Assembly: GCA_024695865.1 (NCBI GenBank)
Contig: JAILHI010000094.1
Span: 1 to 45,083 of the forward strand
Length of the DNA stretch: 45,083 bases
Source: Candidatus Gastranaerophilales bacterium
Lineage (GTDB): Bacteria > Cyanobacteriota > Vampirovibrionia > Gastranaerophilales > Gastranaerophilaceae
Reading direction: 5' to 3'
The translations under genes and the position numbers were made by a program. This document shows, piece by piece, positions 39,493-45,083 of this stretch. The notes beneath the pieces are model-generated. The model was not told where the DNA came from. It saw only the letters and a program-made list of their open reading frames with translations, and did no database searches. Every line of letters begins with the position of its first letter. The stretch's first letter is position 1.

Positions 39493-40634
39493 TGAATAAA
39501 AAAATATTTTTTGCGATTGTATTAATAGTTGTTATAGGTTTGATCTTCTTTATTCCTAAGAAGAAAAACAGTCAGCCGATACAAACGGCAGAGATTGTTA
39601 AACACTCGTTGAGCCAGACGGTAGAGGCATCGGGAACGGTTAACCCTGTTCAGTCCGTTAATATAGGTTCTCAGGTTTCGGGCAGAATTTATAAATTGTA
39701 TGTTGACTACAATTCCAAAGTAAAGAAAGGTCAACTGCTTGCGGAAATTGACCCCGCTCTTTTTCAGGCATCGGTTGATAAAGCAAGAGCGGATTTGAAT
39801 AATGCAACTGCAAATTATCATAAAGTTTTGGCACAGGTAAACTATAAAAAAGCCAATTACGAAAGATTTTCAAGACTTTATAAAAAACATTACGTTTCAA
39901 AAGACGAAACGGAATTAGCATATTCAAATTATATGGCAAGTCGTTCGGAACTTGCAGGTACACAGGCAATAATAAGTCAGGCAAAGGCTAATCTTGAAAC
40001 TGCAGAAACAAACCTGAATTATACAAAAATTATATCACCTGTTGACGGGGTGGTTGTTTCAAGAGCCGTTGATGTCGGTCAGACGGTTGCGGCAAGTTTT
40101 CAGACTCCCGAATTATTCGTTGTTGCCGAAGATTTGACGAAAATGCAGATTGAAGTCAGCGTTTCGGAAGCCGATATCGGAAAAATTCACGAGGGTCAAA
40201 AAGCGGAATATACACTTGACGGCTATCCCGATGAAACCTTTGAGGGTTATGTTTCTCAAATCAGACTTAATCCTACAACCGTTTCAAACGTTACTACCTA
40301 TACCGTTATTGTTGCCGTCAACAATGATGAAGAGATTTTAAAACCCGGAATGAACGCAAATGTTACCATTATCACACAGAACAAAGAAGATGTTCTTTGT
40401 GTTCCGAATATGGCGCTCAAATACGTTCCCGAAAACGTAACCGAAAAATTCCATGAACACGGTGTCTGGATTTTAAACGATAATAAAAAACCCGAAAGAA
40501 TTACGGTTAAAATCGGTCTTAAAGACGGTGATTATACCGAAGTCGAATCCGATAAACTTAAAGAGGGCATGAAGGTTCTGGTTGCTTCCAAGAAAACCAA
40601 AAAGAAACAGGCAGGCCCGCCGAGAATGTTTTAA
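39492..40634 (+). CDS. MacA/HlyD-type periplasmic adaptor
   Basis: The 380-aa adaptor links the inner-membrane transporter to the TolC-type channel. It has an N-terminal anchor (residues 4-21), the biotinyl-lipoyl halves [20 protein letters not shown] and [19 protein letters not shown] separated by an alpha hairpin (about 95-165), and beta-barrel and membrane-proximal domains, ending in a basic tail (SKKTKKKQ). It is MacA-like in order and length. Its neighbours support a MacAB-TolC-type pump. Confidence 0.9.
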   Translation: MNKKIFFAIVLIVVIGLIFFIPKKKNSQPIQTAEIVKHSLSQTVEASGTVNPVQSVNIGSQVSGRIYKLYVDYNSKVKKGQLLAEIDPALFQASVDKARADLNNATANYHKVLAQVNYKKANYERFSRLYKKHYVSKDETELAYSNYMASRSELAGTQAIISQAKANLETAETNLNYTKIISPVDGVVVSRAVDVGQTVAASFQTPELFVVAEDLTKMQIEVSVSEADIGKIHEGQKAEYTLDGYPDETFEGYVSQIRLNPTTVSNVTTYTVIVAVNNDEEILKPGMNANVTIITQNKEDVLCVPNMALKYVPENVTEKFHEHGVWILNDNKKPERITVKIGLKDGDYTEVESDKLKEGMKVLVASKKTKKKQAGPPRMF

Positions 40635-40636
40635 CT

Positions 40637-41341
40637 ATGAGAAAAGTCATTGAGGTAAAAAATTTAATAAAAACTTACCAGACGGGAGATACATCATTTA
40701 ACGCCTTAAATAACGTGTCGTTAACCGTTGAGGAAGGCGAATTTGTGGCGATTATGGGCGCTTCGGGTTCGGGAAAATCTACTCTGATGAATATGATAGG
40801 CTGTCTTGATAAGCCAACGTCAGGACAATATTTTCTGGACGGAATAGACGTCAGCACAATGACTTCGGACGAACTTGCCAATATAAGAAACAAAAAACTC
40901 GGTTTTGTTTTTCAGGGTTTTAATCTCATATCAAGAACAACGGCGCTGGAAAACGTTCAGTTACCGATGATTTATGCGGGAATAAAGGAAAGCGAAAGAA
41001 TTGAACGGGCAAAACGTGCATTAAAAATTGTCGGACTTGAAAAAAGAGAAAGCCACATGCCCAATCAGATGTCGGGCGGGCAGCAGCAAAGAGTGGCTAT
41101 TGCAAGAGCAATAGTCAACGATGCCCCGATTATCCTTGCAGACGAGCCGACAGGAAACCTCGATACAAAAACGAGTATCGAAGTAATGGAATTTTTTGTC
41201 GATTTGAACGAAAAACATAACAAGACCATTGTTTTGGTTACGCATGAACCCGATATTGCAGAATACTGTAAACGTGTGGTTAAGTTCCGTGACGGACAAA
41301 TTGAAAGTGATATCGTAAAGGTTAAAAATGATAGATTTTAA
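40637..41341 (+). CDS. MacB/LolD-type ABC transporter ATPase
   Basis: The 234-aa ATPase has Walker [11 protein letters not shown]-loop [11 protein letters not shown], signature [16 protein letters not shown], Walker [14 protein letters not shown] and the H-loop [10 protein letters not shown]. It pairs with the separate permease encoded next. E. coli MacB has both parts fused; the split form is common outside proteobacteria. It overlaps the permease gene by 14 nt. Confidence 0.93.
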   Translation: MRKVIEVKNLIKTYQTGDTSFNALNNVSLTVEEGEFVAIMGASGSGKSTLMNMIGCLDKPTSGQYFLDGIDVSTMTSDELANIRNKKLGFVFQGFNLISRTTALENVQLPMIYAGIKESERIERAKRALKIVGLEKRESHMPNQMSGGQQQRVAIARAIVNDAPIILADEPTGNLDTKTSIEVMEFFVDLNEKHNKTIVLVTHEPDIAEYCKRVVKFRDGQIESDIVKVKNDRF

Positions 41342-42557
41342 ATCAACATTTAAAATGGCAATAAAATCGCTGAAAATCAACAAGATGCGCTCGGCATTGA
41401 CGAGTTTGGGCATAATTATAGGTGTCAGTGCCGTAATTATAATGCTCGGAATAGGTACGGGCGCAAGCCAAAAAGTTCAGGCTAATATGGAATCAATGGG
41501 TTCAAATATTTTAACCGTTCGTTCCGCTTCCGCAAAAGCGGGCGGAGTTCGTCAGGGCTTTGGAACAAGGCCGTCTTTGACCGTAAAAGATGCACAGGAA
41601 ATCGAAAAAACGGCAGATAATATCGATGCTGTCGCTGTTCTGACCTCGGAAAACAAACAACTTATGTACGGCAATCAAAACTGGTCGTCAACAGTTTACG
41701 GGGTGTCAAAGTCATACTTGTACGTAAAAAATTATGAGATTGTAAACGGCAGAACTTTTAGCAACGAGGACAGCAGAAACTATTCAAAAGTTGCCATAAT
41801 CGGCGCTACGGTTGCATCAGAACTTTTTGGCGATATTGACCCCGTAGGTCGTGTTATGAGAGTCGGAAATATACCTTTTAAGGTAATCGGTGTCTTGAAA
41901 TCAAAAGGGCAGATGGGGCCTTTCGACCAGGACGATATAGTTTTGATTCCGATTACAACCGCACAGAGAAAAGTTTTCGGAACGAGTTTCCCCGGAACAG
42001 TTAATCAGATTTTGATTAAAGGTGAGGATTCGGATACCCTTTCGGCGCTTGAAAGTGAAGTTAATTCCATTTTAATGGCAAGACATCATATCGGAAAAAA
42101 TCAGGAAAAAGACTTTGAAATCAGAAATTCCGCCGAATTTCAGGAAAGAATGCAGTCAACCGTACAGGTTTTCTCGATACTGCTTGCTTCGATTGCTTCG
42201 GTATCACTGCTTGTCGGCGGTATAGGCATTATGAATATAATGCTTGTTTCGGTTACGGAAAGAACGAAAGAAATCGGTATCAGAATGGCGATAGGTGCAA
42301 ATGTTCAGGACATAAGACTGCAATTTTTGCTGGAGTCGTTTTTGCTCTCGATGATAGGAGGTTTTATCGGCATTATCGTCGGTGTTGTGGGGGCGGAATC
42401 AATTAAGTTTTTCTCGGACGAGGTTTCGTCTGTGATAACGGTAGGCTCAATCGTTTTGGCACTTGGCTTTTCGGCTTTTGTCGGCATTGCCTTTGGTTAT
42501 TATCCCGCATATAAGGCATCTCTGCTTAATCCGATTGATGCGTTAAGATACGAATAG
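41328..42557 (+). CDS. MacB-type (FtsX-family) ABC permease
   Basis: The 409-aa permease has one N-terminal helix ([23 protein letters not shown]), a large periplasmic MacB_PCD domain (about 55-260) and three C-terminal FtsX helices with [28 protein letters not shown]. It transmits ATP energy to the periplasm to push substrates into the TolC-type channel; macrolides, peptides or lipoproteins are known for the family. AAGG precedes the ATG, which lies inside the ATPase gene end. Confidence 0.93.
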   Translation: MIDFKSTFKMAIKSLKINKMRSALTSLGIIIGVSAVIIMLGIGTGASQKVQANMESMGSNILTVRSASAKAGGVRQGFGTRPSLTVKDAQEIEKTADNIDAVAVLTSENKQLMYGNQNWSSTVYGVSKSYLYVKNYEIVNGRTFSNEDSRNYSKVAIIGATVASELFGDIDPVGRVMRVGNIPFKVIGVLKSKGQMGPFDQDDIVLIPITTAQRKVFGTSFPGTVNQILIKGEDSDTLSALESEVNSILMARHHIGKNQEKDFEIRNSAEFQERMQSTVQVFSILLASIASVSLLVGGIGIMNIMLVSVTERTKEIGIRMAIGANVQDIRLQFLLESFLLSMIGGFIGIIVGVVGAESIKFFSDEVSSVITVGSIVLALGFSAFVGIAFGYYPAYKASLLNPIDALRYE

Positions 42558-42580
42558 CAGGAAGAACAGACAGGAAAAAA

Positions 42581-43681
42581 ATGAAAGTATCAGTAATTAT
42601 TCCGACATATAATTGTGAAAAGTTTTTAAAAGACAGTATCGGCAGCCTTTTGAAACAAACCTTTGACGATTTTGAAATTATCGTTGTGGATAATAAATCA
42701 GAGGACAAGACCGTTGAAAAGGTCAAAGAATTTATGGCAAAAGACGGCAGAATTTCGATTATTGAACTTGATGAAAATTTAAAACAGGGAATAGCGAGAA
42801 ATATCGGTGTTGAGCATGCCAAAGGCGAATATATTATGTTTGTTGACGGTGATGACAAAACGGCTCCCGAGTTTGTTGAAAAGATGTACAACAAAATCGT
42901 TGCGGATAATGCCGATATGACGATTTGCCGCTGGGCGCCTTTTGACCATTTTACAGGCAAGGTCAATTACAAACACGGTTATGCGAACTTTCACCGCTTG
43001 CCCGAAAAGTATCTGAAAGAAAGTTTTACATGGCGGGATATCAAAGAGGAAGTCTATTCCCAAAGCAATGTTCCGTGGGATAAAATTTATAAAAAATCTT
43101 TTCTGATAGACAAAGACGTTAAATTCCCCGGGGGAATGTTCTTTGAGGACAACGTTTTTTCCTTTGATGCCATTATGAAAGCCGAAAAAATAACGGTCTT
43201 GGACGAGTGCCTGATTTATTACCGAGTAAATCGCAAACAGGCTGTTACGGCAAGATGTGACGAAACTTTTTTTGACTATCTCAAAATTTTTGCAAGTATA
43301 AAAGAAAATCTTGTAAAACAGGGCTATTACGAGGAAATGAAGTATAACTTTATTAATTATAAAGTCCGTTCAATGTTCTGGTGGTGGAAAAAAATCGAGT
43401 TCAGACTAAAAAAGCCGTTTTTTGAAATGATAAAAAAAGATTATATTGATATGTTCAATACGGAATTGGCAAAAATCAATGACAAAAGAAATATCTGGAC
43501 AAAAACGTTCTTTTTGGTAAACAGGGTGCTTGATAACGGCTTTTGGACGTATCTGTTTTTCGTTTATTGGGACAGAATTTTCAGAATTGAATACGGCGTT
43601 GATAACCACATGATAATGCTGCTTTCAAATTACAGTTTCTGGTACAGCAATTACGATAACAAACGGTTGCATTTTGACTGA
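42581..43681 (+). CDS. Family 2 glycosyltransferase
   Basis: The 366-aa enzyme has a GT-A fold: KVSVIIPTYNCEKFLKDSI, IVVDNKSEDKT, the donor/metal motif FVDGDDKTAPEF and an ED motif (FFEDNVFSFDAIM). No membrane helix is present, so it acts at the cytoplasmic face on LPS or another glycan. CAGGA precedes the ATG. It lies 23 nt after the permease and may be read through from the efflux operon, though a functional link is not obvious. Confidence 0.9.
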   Translation: MKVSVIIPTYNCEKFLKDSIGSLLKQTFDDFEIIVVDNKSEDKTVEKVKEFMAKDGRISIIELDENLKQGIARNIGVEHAKGEYIMFVDGDDKTAPEFVEKMYNKIVADNADMTICRWAPFDHFTGKVNYKHGYANFHRLPEKYLKESFTWRDIKEEVYSQSNVPWDKIYKKSFLIDKDVKFPGGMFFEDNVFSFDAIMKAEKITVLDECLIYYRVNRKQAVTARCDETFFDYLKIFASIKENLVKQGYYEEMKYNFINYKVRSMFWWWKKIEFRLKKPFFEMIKKDYIDMFNTELAKINDKRNIWTKTFFLVNRVLDNGFWTYLFFVYWDRIFRIEYGVDNHMIMLLSNYSFWYSNYDNKRLHFD

Positions 43682-43740
43682 TGGAGGCTTTGCAGGTGCG
43701 TTTTTCGACGGGTTTTGTTGAGGGTAAATGATAATAAAAC

Positions 43741-43769
43741 TTGAAAATAAAACTTGTTCTTGATAGCAT
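43741..43769 (+). promoter_or_regulatory. Promoter of tRNA-Arg
   Basis: TTGAAA (43741-43746), 17 nt, TAGCAT (43764-43769) with TGA before the -10. Start near 43776, 12 nt before the tRNA. Confidence 0.65.
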
Positions 43770-43787
43770 AAAGGTGAAGATGGAAAT

Positions 43788-43864
<77 letters not shown>

Positions 43865-43899
43865 TTAAAAAGACTTCGTAAGAAGTCTTTTTAATTTTG
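43865..43899 (+). terminator. Terminator of tRNA-Arg
   Basis: A perfect 13-bp stem (TTAAAAAGACTTC / GAAGTCTTTTTAA) with a GTAA loop, followed by TTTTG. Confidence 0.9.
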
Positions 43900-43955
43900 T
43901 TTAATTTTTAAAGAATGTCAAAAAGCACTAATTTGATAATTTTTATAATGATTGA

Positions 43956-43963
43956 TGTATAAT
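43956..43963 (+). promoter_or_regulatory. -10 element placing the vsr-like start at the ATG
   Basis: TGTATAAT ends at 43963, so transcription should begin at 43970, the A of the start codon. A weak TTGATA lies 19 nt upstream of it. Confidence 0.55.
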
Positions 43964-43969
43964 TATTAC

Positions 43970-44320
43970 ATGGATAAACTCACAAAAGAGCAACGGCATA
44001 AAAATATGCAGGCTGTCAAAAATAAAGACAGTCAAATTGAAATTATGTTAAGGTCTGCTCTTTGGCAAAAAGGATATCGTTACAGAAAAAATTATTCAAA
44101 ACTTGAAGGTAAACCCGATATTGTTTTGTTAAAATACAAAATAGCAATATTTTGCGATAGTGAATTTTGGCATGGATATAATTGGCAAATCAGAAAAAAT
44201 GATATAAAATCAAATAAAGAGTTTTGGATAAAAAAGATTGAAGGCAATATTCAAAGGGATAAAACCGTCAATGAAATCTTAAATAAACAGGGTTGGAAAG
44301 TATTAAGATTTTTATTTTAA
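43970..44320 (+). CDS. Vsr-like endonuclease, C-terminally truncated
   Basis: The 116-aa protein follows the very-short-patch-repair nuclease family: KNMQAVKNKDSQIEIMLRSALWQKGYRYRKN, GKPDIVLLKYKIAIF with the catalytic Asp, FWHG with a conserved His, IKSNKEFWIKKIEGNIQRD and GWKVLRF. The zinc ligands of E. coli Vsr are replaced (CDSEFWHGYNW for the HGCFWHHHHC region), as in a known-looking subgroup. It stops right after VLRF, about 15-25 residues earlier than usual, so it may be a short form or a frameshift. No Shine-Dalgarno is present; leaderless start. Very AT-rich, 28 nt before an HNH nuclease gene, consistent with a restriction-modification island. Confidence 0.82.
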   Translation: MDKLTKEQRHKNMQAVKNKDSQIEIMLRSALWQKGYRYRKNYSKLEGKPDIVLLKYKIAIFCDSEFWHGYNWQIRKNDIKSNKEFWIKKIEGNIQRDKTVNEILNKQGWKVLRFLF

Positions 44321-44348
44321 AGTAAAATTTTTAATTTATAGGTTAAAG

Positions 44349-45083
44349 ATGAACAAAAACAGATTATGGACAAGAGAAGAAGAAATTATTGTTTTTGATT
44401 TGTATTGTAAAATTCCTTTTAATAAATCGTCAAAAACACATCCTAAAATTATAGAAATTGCAAATATTATAAAAAGAACACCAAGTGCTGTAAATATGAA
44501 AATTGGTAACTTTGGTCGTTTTGATCCAGTATTAAAAAATAAAAATATTTCAGGTTTAACTAATGGTAGTAAATTAGATGAAGAAATTTGGAATGAATTC
44601 AATAATAATTGGAGTGAATTATCATATCAAAGTGAATTATTAAAGAAAAATTTTATTAATGATAATAAGAATAATGAAACATTTAAACTGCAAGGAAAAA
44701 TTCCTAAAGGTAAAGAAAAGTTAGTTTTATCAAAAGCAAGGATAAATCAAAATTTTTATAGAGAGGCAATATTAGCATCATACAATAATCATTGTTGCAT
44801 TACTGGTCTTGCAACCCCCCAATTACTTATTGCAAGTCATATAAAACCATGGAATAAAAGTACAGATGACGAAAAAACGAATCCTCGTAATGGATTATGT
44901 CTAAATGCATTACACGATAAAGCCTTTGATAAAGGTTTTATAACTATTGACACTAATTTTAAAATTCATGTTTCTGATAATATTAGAGATATTTATGATG
45001 GTAATATTGTAGAAAAATATTTTAATTGTTATGAAAATAAAGAGATAATACTTCCTGAAAAATTTTTACCAGACAAAGTTTTT
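44349..45083 (+). CDS. HNH restriction-type endonuclease (runs off the window)
   Basis: The first 245 residues are visible. The N-terminus (LWTREEEIIVFDLYCKIPF) resembles the helix found before many HNH restriction enzymes, and residues about 148-200 give the HNH domain: CCITGL, LIASHIKPW, NPRNGLCLNALHDKAFDKGFITID. This is the predicted restriction endonuclease type seen next to DNA methyltransferases. The start ATG follows GGTTAAAG. Codon use is extremely AT-rich compared with genes before 43.7 kb, a sign of transfer. Together with the Vsr-like gene it suggests that a cytosine-5 methyltransferase lies beyond the right edge. Confidence 0.85.
   Translation, partial: MNKNRLWTREEEIIVFDLYCKIPFNKSSKTHPKIIEIANIIKRTPSAVNMKIGNFGRFDPVLKNKNISGLTNGSKLDEEIWNEFNNNWSELSYQSELLKKNFINDNKNNETFKLQGKIPKGKEKLVLSKARINQNFYREAILASYNNHCCITGLATPQLLIASHIKPWNKSTDDEKTNPRNGLCLNALHDKAFDKGFITIDTNFKIHVSDNIRDIYDGNIVEKYFNCYENKEIILPEKFLPDKVF

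Overview
The window most likely comes from a non-photosynthetic relative of cyanobacteria of the gut Gastranaerophilales / Vampirovibrionia (Melainabacteria) type. This is inferred from the overall style of the proteins, the low-GC and A/T-ending codon use, the diderm envelope genes (LptB, LptF/G-type permease, TolC/MacAB-type efflux) and several lineage-style hypothetical proteins. No 16S gene is present, so the assignment is an inference. The standard genetic code fits every gene.

Layout. 1-1.0 kb: a coiled-coil hypothetical protein on the minus strand, preceded by an exact sigma-28 (FliA) consensus promoter. 1.1-4.8 kb: rluB-type pseudouridine synthase, lptB, an LptF/G permease and a secreted phosphodiester glycosidase. 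4.9-8.9 kb: an unrecognised minus-strand cluster made of a protein with two sigma-70 region-4-like domains and no region 2, a 100-aa coiled-coil protein, a TPR protein, an internally duplicated CPxCG/coiled-coil protein and three tiny ORFs. Its three transcription units share one unusual promoter pattern (TTGaCA, 11 nt, TATAAT, 6 nt, GTAAG). This is the best candidate here for an undescribed system. 9.3-14.4 kb: Fe-dependent alcohol dehydrogenase, flavodoxin, a Tat-exported aldo-keto reductase/ferredoxin lipoprotein, a phytol/dolichol-kinase-like membrane protein and a VanX dipeptidase. 14.5-17.7 kb: an unknown membrane protein, an orphan solute-binding protein and RpiB. 17.8-22.3 kb: a second Tat-dependent aldo-keto reductase, tatA, tatC, larB, a larC lacking its C-terminal half, and larE. 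22.3-25.8 kb: a SPASM-first radical SAM protein, rarA and a DegT aminotransferase. 26.1-31.2 kb: a grpE-dnaJ-beta-propeller-O-methyltransferase-EEP phosphatase operon. 31.3-33.7 kb: a small HAD/OtsB-like protein with an upstream mini-ORF, asparaginase II and a MshEN-like protein. 33.8-34.9 kb: a decapeptide-repeat protein with a 5' stem-loop, tRNA-Pro(CGG) with a partial duplication, and dispersed repeats. 34.8-37.5 kb: valS. 37.6-43.7 kb: a small hypothetical, a TolC-MacA-ABC-FtsX efflux operon and a GT2 glycosyltransferase. 43.8 kb to end: tRNA-Arg(ACG) followed by a very AT-rich Vsr-like nuclease and an HNH nuclease that runs off the window, probably the edge of a tRNA-associated island.

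Themes. Housekeeping promoters are mostly extended -10 (TGnTATAAT) with little or no -35. Several genes have the ATG where transcription should begin and no Shine-Dalgarno, suggesting leaderless mRNAs. Two Tat-signal lipoproteins sit around a tatAC pair. Intergenic gaps carry GTCATTGCGAG- and GTCATnCTGAR-type inverted repeats.
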